Source: Kitasatospora arboriphila (lineage in GTDB: Bacteria; Actinomycetota; Actinomycetes; Mycobacteriales; Mycobacteriaceae). Taken from it: a stretch of DNA of 64,000 nt. The stretch is taken from NCBI RefSeq assembly GCF_000717275.1, contig NZ_JNYV01000003.1, forward strand, positions 434,001 through 498,000. Direction: 5' to 3'. How positions within the stretch are numbered: the first letter of the stretch is position 1; each line of letters starts with the position of its first letter. The position numbers and the translations under genes were made by a program. Shown in pieces: positions 16,274-25,281 of the stretch. Below the pieces are notes generated by a model. It ran no database searches and was not told where the DNA came from. It saw nothing but the letters and a program-made list of their open reading frames with translations.

Positions 16274-17154
16274 CCCAGCTCGATGCCACGCTCGCCCGGC
16301 CAGGGAGGACATATACGGCGACGGCACGGCCGGGCGCGCCGTCCGGTCGCCTGTCCAAGCGGCGGATCCGCACGGCCACAGCCGTTGTGCTCGGCCCCTT
16401 GCTGTCGCTGCTCGGCGCTCTGGTGTTGTGGTCGATGGTCAGCTACTGGGTGCTGTCGCCGGAGCGGAGATTCCTGTTACCGCCACCGGGTGATGTGCTG
16501 AGGAACTCCCTGATGGACTGGACGCACCTGCGGCCCATGCTCGAAGCGCTGGCGGTGACGGCGCAGGTCGCGATGGTCGGATTCCTGGTGGCGGTTGTGG
16601 TGGGTGTCGGCACCGGAGTGCTGATGAGTCAGGCCAAGTGGATCGAGCGCATCATCTACCCCTACGCCGTGGTGATCCAGGTGATCCCCATCCTCGCCAT
16701 CGTTCCGCTCATCGGTTTGTGGTTCGGATACGGGATGATGTCGCGCACCCTGGTCTGTGTGCTGATCGCCGCCTTCCCGATCATCACCAACACCCACTTC
16801 GGGATGAGGTCGGTCGACCGCGGACTGCACGAGCTCTTTGCGCTCTCTCGTGCGTCACGGTGGGACCGGTTGGTCAAACTCGAACTGCGGGCCGCACTTC
16901 CGGCCATTCTCACCGGTGTGCGCACCGCGTCGGGACTGGTCGTGGTCGGCGCGATCATCGGGGACATGTTCTTCGCCAAGGGACAGCCGGGAATCGGCAC
17001 ACTGCTCGACGTCTACCGCGGTCGCCTACAGTCCGATGACCTGATCGCAGCCATCGTGCTCGCGTCGATCTTCGGGGTCGCGGTGTTCGGTGTCATGGGG
17101 ATCGTGTCGAAGCTCGCAGTCGGCAGCTGGCACGAGTCCGGGCGTGACTCGTGA
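16270..17154 (+). CDS. ABC-transporter permease (NitT/TauT/SsuC type)
   Basis: A 294-residue BPD_transp_1 family permease with about six membrane helices. The coupling-loop (EAA) region is RGLHELFALSRASRWDRLVKLELRAALPAILTGVRTA. It forms an importer with the ATPase and the divergent lipoprotein. It is the only permease gene, so the membrane channel is presumably a homodimer. Both ends overlap neighbours by 4 bp or nearly so, consistent with one transcript from ATPase through oxygenase. Confidence 0.9.
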   Translation: MTQLDATLARPGRTYTATARPGAPSGRLSKRRIRTATAVVLGPLLSLLGALVLWSMVSYWVLSPERRFLLPPPGDVLRNSLMDWTHLRPMLEALAVTAQVAMVGFLVAVVVGVGTGVLMSQAKWIERIIYPYAVVIQVIPILAIVPLIGLWFGYGMMSRTLVCVLIAAFPIITNTHFGMRSVDRGLHELFALSRASRWDRLVKLELRAALPAILTGVRTASGLVVVGAIIGDMFFAKGQPGIGTLLDVYRGRLQSDDLIAAIVLASIFGVAVFGVMGIVSKLAVGSWHESGRDS

Positions 17155-17207
17155 ACGATCCGTATCCCGAGACCACAGAGAATCGATTTTTGACCAGGGA
17201 GCATTCC

Positions 17208-18263
17208 GTGCGAGGCACACCGTTTGAGGTACCCACCATCGACATCAGCCCGTACCGCGACGACAAACGACGCTCGGATACATCGGCGCGGGCAGAGGTC
17301 GCGAACGCGCTCGATTGTGCCTGCCGCGACGTCGGTTTCGTCCAGATCGTCGGTCATGGTATCGATCCCGACACCATTGCGGGGCTCGCTGACGCGCTCG
17401 ATGAGTTCTTTGCCCTGCCCCTGGCGGTGAAGAAGCAGTACCGACGGGACCCGGCGACCAATCGTGGCTACTCTCCGCCCAAGTCGGAGTCGCTCAGCAT
17501 GAGCCTGGGCATCCCGACAGCAGGACAGATGAACGACTTCTACGAGGCATACACGGTGGGCACCGAAGCGGCGGACTTCGCGCCGCTCGAACTACCCGAG
17601 ACCAGCTACGCGCCGAACAACTGGCCCGAGGCCGCACCTGGGTTCGCGCCCGCCATCCAGGCGTATTTCGCCACAGCACAGAAACTCTCGCGCGTTCTCA
17701 TGCAAGCCTTCACCGATGCGCTGGGTCTGCGGCCGGGGTACTTCGAGAACATGATCGACCATTCGATCGAAGCGCTGAAGATGAACAACTACGCCCTGCC
17801 CGAAGGGGACACCGAGTTCACCGGTGACCTGACGGGGATGGGGGCCCACACCGACTTCGGGATCCTGACGATTCTGTGGGCCGACCGCGTTCCAGGTCTG
17901 CAGGTACTCGACCGCGAGGGACACTGGCACGATGTCCAGCCGGCCGAAGGTGCCCTGCTGATCAATCTGGGAGATGCGATGTCGCGCTGGACCAACGACC
18001 GCTGGATGTCGACCATCCATCGCGTCGACCCTCCGGTGGTGGACGGTCAGATCACGCGGCGTCGTTCGGCGGCATTCTTCTTCGACGGCAATCACGACGC
18101 GGTCATCGAAGCTCTTCCCGGGACGCTGGCAGAGGGCGAGACGGGCTACCCTCCGATTACGATTGCCGAGAACATCGCCATGAAGGTTGCCGGCCTGCGC
18201 ACCGGTGTGGCACCTGCGACGCAACTTCGAGAGGCCGCGCGTGTTGCCGCGGCCGAGAAGTAG
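17208..18263 (+). CDS. 2OG-Fe(II) oxygenase, isopenicillin N synthase-like (second copy)
   Basis: About 351 residues. The N-terminal DIOX_N domain runs VPTIDISPYR, then CRDVGFVQIVGHGID. The iron site is His214/Asp216 (MGAHTDFGILTIL) and His271 (STIHRVD), and the 2-oxoglutarate site is an RRS motif near 285-287. AGGGAG lies 6 nt before the chosen GTG; a GTG at 17151 overlapping the permease stop (GTGA) is the alternative and would add 19 residues. Family members oxidise small molecules, including plant and fungal specialised metabolites and, in fungal thymine-7-hydroxylase, nucleobases. Its place in an importer operon implies it acts on the imported compound. Confidence 0.88.
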   Translation: MRGTPFEVPTIDISPYRDDKRRSDTSARAEVANALDCACRDVGFVQIVGHGIDPDTIAGLADALDEFFALPLAVKKQYRRDPATNRGYSPPKSESLSMSLGIPTAGQMNDFYEAYTVGTEAADFAPLELPETSYAPNNWPEAAPGFAPAIQAYFATAQKLSRVLMQAFTDALGLRPGYFENMIDHSIEALKMNNYALPEGDTEFTGDLTGMGAHTDFGILTILWADRVPGLQVLDREGHWHDVQPAEGALLINLGDAMSRWTNDRWMSTIHRVDPPVVDGQITRRRSAAFFFDGNHDAVIEALPGTLAEGETGYPPITIAENIAMKVAGLRTGVAPATQLREAARVAAAEK

Positions 18264-18277
18264 GGAGGGGAGCAGAG

Positions 18278-18922
18278 GTGACGGCATCTGAGCGTGCCCT
18301 GCTCACCGACTCGGTGCACGACGCGCTGCAGGAGATGATCTTCTCCGGCGAATTGGAGTCGGGGAGCCCGTTGAGTGTGCCTGCCTTGGCGGCTCGGCTG
18401 AAGGTGAGCCGGACTCCGGTCCGAGAGGCGGTGCAGCAGCTCATCTACGAAGGTCTTGCGTCCCATACGCGCAACGCCGGTGCCCGGGTGGCCTCACTCG
18501 ACGCCCAGACGCTCAAGTCCGTGTTCGAGGTCCGGGAGGTTCTGGACGGACTGGCGGCGTACAACGCCACCCTCACCGCCACACATCAGACGGTGGCGCA
18601 CCTGCGAAAGATGGTCGAGGTGCAGCGTGAATTGCTCGAGGATCCGGCCGACTCCCGGCGGGACGCCTCCCTCGACCTCCAGTTCCATACCCTCATCCGC
18701 GAGACGGCGAACAATCGTCCACTGGGCGAAGCGCTTTCGCGGCTCGATGGCCAGTCGCACCTCTTCCGGTCCGACGTGTGGACCGCCGACCTCAATCGCC
18801 GTCTCGCGGTCACCGAGCACGAACGGATTGTCGCCGCGATCGAAGCGGGAGACGCCGAAGGTGCCCGCACCGCCGCATGCGCCCATGTGGCCGGGGTGTT
18901 CGTGCGTACCCAGCGGGTGTGA
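18278..18922 (+). CDS. GntR-family regulator, FadR/FCD type
   Basis: A 214-residue regulator. The winged helix-turn-helix (LSVPALAARLKVSRTPVREAVQQLIYEGL) is at residues about 28-56. An all-helical FCD effector domain follows (VREVLDGLAAYNATL, LQFHTLIRETANN, EHERIVAAIEAGDAEGA), with His residues likely to bind a metal. The GTG start has GGAGGGGAG upstream at good spacing, 14 bp after the second oxygenase. It probably senses a pathway intermediate and binds the CATG-centred sites in the divergent region, which is inference from position. Confidence 0.88.
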   Translation: MTASERALLTDSVHDALQEMIFSGELESGSPLSVPALAARLKVSRTPVREAVQQLIYEGLASHTRNAGARVASLDAQTLKSVFEVREVLDGLAAYNATLTATHQTVAHLRKMVEVQRELLEDPADSRRDASLDLQFHTLIRETANNRPLGEALSRLDGQSHLFRSDVWTADLNRRLAVTEHERIVAAIEAGDAEGARTAACAHVAGVFVRTQRV

Positions 18923-18974
18923 CAGGCGCCCCCGCATCACTTCTCGCCTCATGTGCAGATCAGAAGGTTGAACA

Positions 18975-20225
18975 ATGAATCTCTCTTTGCCGCAAGCGCT
19001 CTCGCAGCTGCGCGGCGCCGTGCTCGCCGACGGATCCGTGGTCGACGTCGACATCTCGAGAGTCGATGGTCACGCGGTCGTGACGGCTGTGCGGCCCACA
19101 GACGAGCGCGCGGTTGCTCCGGACCGAGCTGACGTACTCGACCTGCGTGGGTACGTTCTGCTCACCGCACCTGCCGAGCCTCATGCGCATCTGGACAAGG
19201 CGCTGTCGTGGGATGTGTTGCGGCCGCCCCTTGGCGACCTGCACGATGCGATCGCGAACTGGAAGGAAGGCAGCGCAGGTCTCGACGAGGAGTCATTCCG
19301 GACGCGCGCGCGAACGGCCGCCCTGGCCTTGCTGCGCAACGGCACCACCGCCGTCCGGTCGCATGTCGACATCCTGCTCGGCCCCGACCCCCTCCGGGCC
19401 ATCCGGGCCATCAACCGGGTTCGAAGGGAACTCGAGGGGGTGATGGACATCGAGATCGTGGCGCTGAGCAAGGTGTACGCCACCGACGAACTGGTGCATC
19501 AGGCACTCGACGCCGGCGCCGACCTCGTGGGCGGCTCACCGCACAGTGCGCCGGACCCGTTGGGCGACTTGGACCGCCTGCTGACGATCGCCGAGGCCAG
19601 GGGAGTGGGCGTAGACCTGCACACCGACGAGTTCCTGGACGGAGACCACCACACCATCGGGGCATTTGCCGAACGCGTGGCGACATGGCCGGTGGGCCGG
19701 ATCCGCACCGCCGGACACTGCACCCGGCTCGGCACGATGAGCAGAACAGAACTCGCAGGATTGTTGCCGGTCATCGCCTCGAGCGGCATCGGGGTTGTGG
19801 CCAACCCGATCACAAACCTGTATCTGCAGGGCAGAGGTCACCCGGTCTCGACTCCGCGGGGCATCACCGCCATCGAACCGCTCCGAGAAGCGGGTATCCG
19901 GGTGGCGGCCGGTGCCGACAACGTGCGGGACGCGTTCAACCCGGTCGGTCGCAGCGACGCACTCGAGACCGCGATGCTGGCCATCACGGCAGCGCACGTA
20001 CACCCGGACATCGCCATGGCGATGGTCACCGAAGACGCACGGGCAGTGATGGGGTTGCCCGAGGCAGGCCCACGTGTGGGGGCGCGTGCCGAGTTCCTGG
20101 CCGTGCGAGGAACGAGTGTGCTCGACGTCATCGCCAACGCCCCTGCGGATCGGGTGGTGATCCACGACGGCAGGCTGGTGTCGGTGAGTGAAACCCGAAC
20201 CCAGATGGCCGTTTCCGCACACTGA
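18975..20225 (+). CDS. CodA-like amidohydrolase (cytosine-deaminase family)
   Basis: A 416-residue metal-dependent hydrolase. The metal and catalytic residues are His70 and His72 (EPHAHLDKA), His216 and Glu219 (DLHTDEF), His248 (AGHCTRLG) and Asp315 (AGADNVRDAF). The spacing 216-219-248-315 equals that recalled for E. coli CodA (214-217-246-313), which strongly supports a deaminase acting on an N-heterocycle. The residue after the Asp is Asn316 where CodA has Asp314, a position known to affect substrate choice, so cytosine itself may not be the substrate. It follows the GntR gene by 52 bp on the same strand. Confidence 0.85.
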   Translation: MNLSLPQALSQLRGAVLADGSVVDVDISRVDGHAVVTAVRPTDERAVAPDRADVLDLRGYVLLTAPAEPHAHLDKALSWDVLRPPLGDLHDAIANWKEGSAGLDEESFRTRARTAALALLRNGTTAVRSHVDILLGPDPLRAIRAINRVRRELEGVMDIEIVALSKVYATDELVHQALDAGADLVGGSPHSAPDPLGDLDRLLTIAEARGVGVDLHTDEFLDGDHHTIGAFAERVATWPVGRIRTAGHCTRLGTMSRTELAGLLPVIASSGIGVVANPITNLYLQGRGHPVSTPRGITAIEPLREAGIRVAAGADNVRDAFNPVGRSDALETAMLAITAAHVHPDIAMAMVTEDARAVMGLPEAGPRVGARAEFLAVRGTSVLDVIANAPADRVVIHDGRLVSVSETRTQMAVSAH

Positions 20226-20330
20226 CTCGGACATTCCGGGCTGATCCGGCCCCCGCGGAAGATCGTGAGCGTTGCTGACGTTGAGGTGCCCGTGCGTACC
20301 CGCAAGACTCAACAACCGAAAGGCTCTGCC

Positions 20331-21560
20331 ATGGCTGCTGCTGGTGCTGGAGTCGACACCCACACCGGGCAGGCGACCCCGGGCCGAGCACTACGGCTGA
20401 TCGCCTTCCCCGCGGCGGTGTACGCGTTCGCGGTGGTGATGATGGGCACCACGTTGCCGACCCCGCTCTACCCCGAATACCAGCGGGAGTTCGGCTTCGG
20501 CAGCTTGATGACCACCATCATCTTCGCGACGTATGCGGTCGGGGTCATTGCCGCGCTCATCGGGGTGGGACAGTTCTCGGACACGATCGGCCGCCGCCCG
20601 ATGCTCTTCGCAGGCGTGGCGCTGTCACTGGTCAGCGCAGTCTTGTTCCTGATCGGCGGCAGTGTCGAGATCTTGTTCGTCGGGCGCCTGGTCTCGGGAT
20701 TCTCCGCGGGCATCTTCACCAGCACGGCAACTGTCGCGGTCATCGAGGCTGCACCTGCGGCTCGCCGCCGGATGGCACCGGCGATCGCCACCGCCGCCAA
20801 CATCGGCGGCTTGGGCCTGGGTCCTCTGGTCGCCGGCGTGGTCACCGAGTTCGCGCCATATCCGACGCGGACGGTTTTTGTTGTGCATGCCGTGTTGCTG
20901 GTGGTGGCGGGCGCCGGCCTGCTCTCCGTCCCGGAAACGGTGAAGGTGCGCAAAGGGGCGCGGCCAACACTGCAGCGGGTCAGTGTGCCGCCCTCGGTGC
21001 GCGGGATCTTCCCGCAGGCGGTGATCGGAGCGGTAGCCGGGTTTGCGGTGTGTGGTCTGTTCACCGCGGTCGCCCCCAACTTCATGACCAAGGTCCTGGA
21101 CATCTCGTCGCCCACGATCACCGGACTGGTGGTCTTTGTCCTCTTCGCGGCCTCGGCTGCCACCCAGATCGTGTTGTCGAATGCGCCAGTCCGCCCATCG
21201 CTTGTCGCCGGATACATCTCACTCACCGTGGGTATGGCCGTGTTGATCGTCAGTCTGGAGGCGGCGTCGTTGACAGGATTGATCGTCGGCGCCGTGATCT
21301 CCGGGGCGAGTCAAGGTCTGTTGTTCAGCAAGGGAGTCGCCGCCATCGCCGCCCGGGTGGAGCCCGAGCGCAAGGCCGATGCCACGTCCGCCTACTTTGT
21401 TGTTGCCTACCTTGCCATCTCGGTGCCGATCATCGCGGATGGCTTCGCCGCGCAGGCGTGGACGCTGACCACCGCCGGCGTGGTGTTCGCCTCGATCATC
21501 GCCGTGATGGCGGTGGGCGGGCTGGTCGCCCTGCTGATGCGTCCGCGTGACGCGATCTGA
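20331..21560 (+). CDS. MFS transporter
   Basis: About 409 residues with twelve hydrophobic segments. The motif A-like loop is GVGQFSDTIGRRPMLFAGVAL. Segments LPTPLYPEYQREFGFGSLMTTIIFATYAVGV and VGRLVSGFSAGIFTSTATVAVIE are typical of drug/metabolite:H+ antiporters. I chose the ATG giving MAAAGAG because AAAGG lies 7 nt upstream; an upstream GTG at 20265 would add 22 hydrophilic residues. It follows the CodA-like gene and may export a product or import a related compound; the substrate is not known. Confidence 0.82.
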   Translation: MAAAGAGVDTHTGQATPGRALRLIAFPAAVYAFAVVMMGTTLPTPLYPEYQREFGFGSLMTTIIFATYAVGVIAALIGVGQFSDTIGRRPMLFAGVALSLVSAVLFLIGGSVEILFVGRLVSGFSAGIFTSTATVAVIEAAPAARRRMAPAIATAANIGGLGLGPLVAGVVTEFAPYPTRTVFVVHAVLLVVAGAGLLSVPETVKVRKGARPTLQRVSVPPSVRGIFPQAVIGAVAGFAVCGLFTAVAPNFMTKVLDISSPTITGLVVFVLFAASAATQIVLSNAPVRPSLVAGYISLTVGMAVLIVSLEAASLTGLIVGAVISGASQGLLFSKGVAAIAARVEPERKADATSAYFVVAYLAISVPIIADGFAAQAWTLTTAGVVFASIIAVMAVGGLVALLMRPRDAI

Positions 21561-21566
21561 CGGGCG

Positions 21567-22769
21567 TCAGCTGAACGTTTCGTCCAGGGACGCGGACAGG
21601 TCGGCGATGATGTCGGCGGGATCCTCGAGCCCGATGGAAAAACGCAGGTGACCCCACTCGCGGAACTCGCTGGGATAGTTCGCGACTCGAGGGCCTTCGG
21701 TGCCGACATGCACGATCAGTGATTCGTCGTGGCCGAGTGAGACCGCGGAGGTGATCATCCGCAGGTTCGCAACAAACCGGTTCTGGGTGTCGGAGTCCCC
21801 GCGGACGGCAAACGCCATCATCGCTCCGTGACCTCGGCCGCCGAACTGTCGAGACGACAACTCGTACTGGGGGTGTGAGGCCAGTCCCGGATAGGCGACG
21901 TAGGCCACCCGATCGTCGGCATCGAGGAACTGCGCCACCTGCTCGGCCGAGGTGAGATGTCGGGACAGCCTCAGCGGCAGCGTGATCGAACCGCGACTGA
22001 TCAACCACGCATTGAACGGCGAGATCACTCCTCCGACATCGACCATGGCATGAGATTTGATGGGATCGATCAGACTGCGTGCGCCCACCACAGCACCGCC
22101 CATCGCGTCCCCGTGCCCGTTGTAGTACTTCGTCAGTGAATGCACCACCAGGTCGGCCCCGTCGGCGAGGGGCCGATACAGCGGGGGCGGGGTGAATGTG
22201 GAGTCGACGACGAGCAACGCTCCGCCGTGGTGCGCGATGGCGGCGACCGCGGCGATGTCGGTGACCTTGGTGGTCGGGTTCGCGATGGCCTCGACATGCA
22301 CCAGACGAGTGGTCGGGCGCATGGCCTCTTCGACCGCTTGCGGATCGGATGCGTCGACGAAGGTCGCCTCGATGCCGTATTTGACCGGGAGCAGTTCGGT
22401 GAACAGTTTCCACGTGGCCTCATAGGTGACATCGGCGACCACCACATGGTCACCGGTGTTCAGATACGTGAAGAAGACCGCGTGCAGCGCGGCAACCCCC
22501 GAGGCCAAGGCGACTGCGTCTTCCGCCTCTTCGAGCGCTGCCAACTTCTTCTGCAGCGCAATCTGATTGGCGCCCGAGTTGCGGGTGTACAGCGGGATGT
22601 CGGTTCCGGACCAGCTGACGTTGGACGGGTCGTCGGGCAGGGCGTACGAGTTCGCCATCACGATCGGCGTGCGTACGGCACCGGAGCCCTTGTCCACCGA
22701 GTTGCCCGCGTGCACCGCTCGGCTGTCGAAGGACAGGGTGGACGGGTCGTCGTTGTCGGGGCGGCTCAT
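21567..22769 (-). CDS. PLP-dependent Cys/Met metabolism enzyme (gamma-lyase/synthase family)
   Basis: A 400-residue fold-type I PLP enzyme of the trans-sulfuration family. The PLP-binding Lys is in VHSLTKYYNGHGDAMGG, and YTRNSGANQIALQKKLAALE and EDAVALASGVAALHAVFF are diagnostic. Members include cystathionine gamma-synthase, gamma-lyase, methionine gamma-lyase and O-acyl-homoserine sulfhydrylase; the sequence alone does not choose between them. It lies 29 bp downstream of a TetR gene on the same strand, so it may belong with that regulator rather than with the deaminase cluster. Confidence 0.82.
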   Translation of the reverse strand: MSRPDNDDPSTLSFDSRAVHAGNSVDKGSGAVRTPIVMANSYALPDDPSNVSWSGTDIPLYTRNSGANQIALQKKLAALEEAEDAVALASGVAALHAVFFTYLNTGDHVVVADVTYEATWKLFTELLPVKYGIEATFVDASDPQAVEEAMRPTTRLVHVEAIANPTTKVTDIAAVAAIAHHGGALLVVDSTFTPPPLYRPLADGADLVVHSLTKYYNGHGDAMGGAVVGARSLIDPIKSHAMVDVGGVISPFNAWLISRGSITLPLRLSRHLTSAEQVAQFLDADDRVAYVAYPGLASHPQYELSSRQFGGRGHGAMMAFAVRGDSDTQNRFVANLRMITSAVSLGHDESLIVHVGTEGPRVANYPSEFREWGHLRFSIGLEDPADIIADLSASLDETFS

Positions 22770-22798
22770 CAGCTCAGATTACGACGTGGGCACCGATG

Positions 22799-23374
22799 TC
22801 ACGCGGGCACCGATGTGACGGCAATGGCTTTACGGAGGCTCCGCAGCGTCATCGTTTGCACCCTCATGCGGGTGCCGGATGCACGATTGACGTGATCAAC
22901 GCTGGCATAGAGCAGTGCCCACATCATGTTGACGATCCACTCCGCGTCGAGTTCGGCGTCGATCGAGCCGTCGGATCGTCCGCGTTCGACGGCTTCTATG
23001 ACCGTGCCGTCCGTGAACGCGATGTCCTGATCATTCACCCCGGAAGCGAAGAACAAGACGGCGAGCACATCGGTGAGTTCGAAGTACTCCTCGCATAATC
23101 GCAAGATCGCTTCCAGACCCGTGCCCCGTGCGAGGTCGGCGCGCTCGCCGGCGTCCGCGACGGACTGCTCGGCGAACCGCGCAACTGCACTGAGCAGATC
23201 GGAACGCTCCGGAAAATAGCGGTGCAGCGTGGTGCGGCCGACTCTCGCGCGATCCGCGATTTCCGCGAGCGGCGCAGTGGGGGACTTGGCGAGTGCGGCC
23301 ACCGCCGCGTCGAGGATTGCCCGGCGAGTACGCTCACGCGCTCCGGACTCCTCGGCGGTTGAGGTCGCGACCAT
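22799..23374 (-). CDS. TetR-family regulator
   Basis: A 191-residue TetR-type repressor. The N-terminal helix-turn-helix is PLAEIADRARVGRTTLHRYFPERSDLLSAV, and the rest is an all-helical ligand domain. It is divergent from an ABC exporter, and a strong palindrome sits just before the exporter start, so it most likely represses the exporter. The PLP-enzyme gene follows on the same transcript. A 17-bp near-perfect tandem duplication (22788-22804 and 22805-22821) covers the codons of its last residues. Confidence 0.85.
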   Translation of the reverse strand: MVATSTAEESGARERTRRAILDAAVAALAKSPTAPLAEIADRARVGRTTLHRYFPERSDLLSAVARFAEQSVADAGERADLARGTGLEAILRLCEEYFELTDVLAVLFFASGVNDQDIAFTDGTVIEAVERGRSDGSIDAELDAEWIVNMMWALLYASVDHVNRASGTRMRVQTMTLRSLRKAIAVTSVPA

Positions 23375-23441
23375 GACGTGAGCATAGTCGCGCTGTCATC
23401 AAGAACCGGATGTCGCCGTACCGCAACGAACAAATGGGTTT

Positions 23442-23471
23442 CCAAAATGGAACATGTGTGTTCCACTTGGG
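23442..23471. promoter_or_regulatory. Palindromic operator before the ABC exporter gene
   Basis: The core arms TGGAACA (23448-23454) and TGTTCCA (23459-23465) are perfect, with a 4-nt spacer TGTG. Outer pairs extend to CC/GG, two of them after mismatches. It ends 2 bp before the exporter start codon, so a bound repressor would block the promoter or first bases of the transcript. TetR dimers commonly bind such dyads. Confidence 0.75.
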
Positions 23472-23472
23472 C

Positions 23473-25278
23473 ATGGACACTCCCATCGCAGAGAACAGCC
23501 CTCCCGCGGCGGCATCCGGTGACCTGAAGAACATCAAGGTTCTCGCCGGGTTCGCGCGTCCTCACCTCAGATCGATCGTCCTGGGCCTCGTGCTGGCGCT
23601 CAGCGGTTCGGTCACCGTCCTCGCGACGCCGATGGTGACCAAGTGGATCCTGGATTCGCTGGGGAACAATTCGTCGATCGTCACCCCGGTCCTCGTGCTC
23701 GTGATCTTCCTGGTGGTCGGGGCAGTGGTCGGCTGCGCGCAGTGGATCGTGCTGGGAACCGCTGCGGAGTCGATCGTCTACGACGCTCGTTCGTCACTGG
23801 TGCGCCGGTTGCTCGGGTCCACCGTTCCGTCGGTCCAGGCCCGGCCGGTGGGCGAGTTGGTCACTCGCGTCACCTCCGACACGGTGTTGCTGCGCGAGGC
23901 CGCGTCGAGCGCGGTCGTCGGGGTCATCAACGCGACCTGCGTCGCCGTCGGGACCGTCGTGCTGATGGGTGTGCTGGATCTGATGTTGCTCGGGGTCACC
24001 ATGGTCGCAATCATCTGCGTCGCGGCGGTGTTCACGGTGCTGATGCCACGGATTGCCAAGGCAGAAGCGCGCACCCAGGAAGCACTCGGGCATCTCGGCG
24101 GTGTCCTGGAAGGCAGTCTGCGCTCGGTGCGAACAGTGAAGGCGGCCGGAGCGGAGGATCGGGTCGGCGCGGTCATCGGCGACAACGCCGCTCGTGCCCG
24201 CGCGCATGCGGTGGCCGCGGTACGTGTTTCTGCCGGCGCCATGACGGTCGGATGGACCGGTGTACAGGGCGCGATCATCCTCATCCTCGCGCTGGGGGCG
24301 TGGCGCGTTGATGCCGGCTCGATGGAGGTGTCGACACTGATCGCTTTTCTGTTGTACGCCTTCACCTTGATGGGGCCCGTGTCGGAGTTGACGCAGAACA
24401 TCACCGCGCTGCAGTCCGGGATCGCCGCAGCAATCCGTATCCGGGAGATGGAGAGCCTGGAGTCGGAGGTCTCGGCTCCGGCGGTGAAAGCCCTGCTGCC
24501 CAAGCATGGTGGTGCAGGCAGCGGGGGAATCGTGTTCGACGACGTGACATTCCGGTACGGCGACGACCTGGTGCCCGCGCTCGACCGGGTGTCGGTCGAG
24601 ATCCCCGCGATCGGTCACACTGCCATCGTCGGACCGTCAGGTGCAGGCAAGACCTCACTCTTCTCGGCGATCCTCCGCTTCATCGAACCCGACAGCGGCG
24701 TTCTGCGACTCGGGGGCGTCGGGTATCCGGAGATGACGGTGGCAGAGGTGCGAGAGCAGATCGCCTACGTCGAACAGGAATCGCCCTTGGTTCCGGGCAC
24801 CGTGGGCGACAACCTGAGGTTCATCCACCCCGATGCGGACGAACACGAGCTCGCGGAGGTGGTTGCCATGCTCAAACTGGACTCGGTCATCGCCGCTCTG
24901 CCTGCCGGTTTGGATACGCCGATTCGTGACACGGACCTGTCGGGCGGACAACGCCAACGGATAGCGATGGCGCGCGCGATGATTCGTCCCTCGCCCATCT
25001 TGTTGCTCGACGAGGCGACATCACAGGTCGACACGCTCACCGAGGCGGTCATCGTGGACTCGATCAGACGACGCGCCCACACGGGCGCCGTGATCACCAT
25101 CGCCCATCGCTTGTCGACGGTGCGGCATGCCGACACGATCATCGTCATGGACGAGGGGCGGGTGAGCGCGGTGGGCAGTCACGACGTGTTGATGAAAACC
25201 GATGACCTGTATGGGCGAATGGTGCGAGCCGGAGGATTCGAACCCTCTCACGACGTGCACCCGTCGACTCTGAGCTGA
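23473..25278 (+). CDS. ABC multidrug exporter, fused membrane and ATPase domains
   Basis: About 601 residues: an ABC transmembrane type 1 domain (about residues 20-330, six helices) followed by a nucleotide-binding domain. Walker A is GPSGAGKTS, the signature is LSGGQRQRIAMARAMI, Walker B is ILLLDEATSQVD and the H-loop is ITIAHRLSTVRHADTI. This is the homodimeric half-transporter (MsbA/LmrA/BmrA) architecture, an exporter of lipophilic compounds. I chose the ATG at 23473, which lies just after the palindrome; the frame opens at 23410 but that would place the operator in the coding region. Regulation by the divergent TetR is likely. Confidence 0.88.
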   Translation: MDTPIAENSPPAAASGDLKNIKVLAGFARPHLRSIVLGLVLALSGSVTVLATPMVTKWILDSLGNNSSIVTPVLVLVIFLVVGAVVGCAQWIVLGTAAESIVYDARSSLVRRLLGSTVPSVQARPVGELVTRVTSDTVLLREAASSAVVGVINATCVAVGTVVLMGVLDLMLLGVTMVAIICVAAVFTVLMPRIAKAEARTQEALGHLGGVLEGSLRSVRTVKAAGAEDRVGAVIGDNAARARAHAVAAVRVSAGAMTVGWTGVQGAIILILALGAWRVDAGSMEVSTLIAFLLYAFTLMGPVSELTQNITALQSGIAAAIRIREMESLESEVSAPAVKALLPKHGGAGSGGIVFDDVTFRYGDDLVPALDRVSVEIPAIGHTAIVGPSGAGKTSLFSAILRFIEPDSGVLRLGGVGYPEMTVAEVREQIAYVEQESPLVPGTVGDNLRFIHPDADEHELAEVVAMLKLDSVIAALPAGLDTPIRDTDLSGGQRQRIAMARAMIRPSPILLLDEATSQVDTLTEAVIVDSIRRRAHTGAVITIAHRLSTVRHADTIIVMDEGRVSAVGSHDVLMKTDDLYGRMVRAGGFEPSHDVHPSTLS

Positions 25279-25281
25279 CCC

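Noticed and set aside
22788..22821. Transposon target-site duplication
   Set aside because: The 17-bp near-identical copies are directly adjacent with no element between them; simple slippage is likelier.
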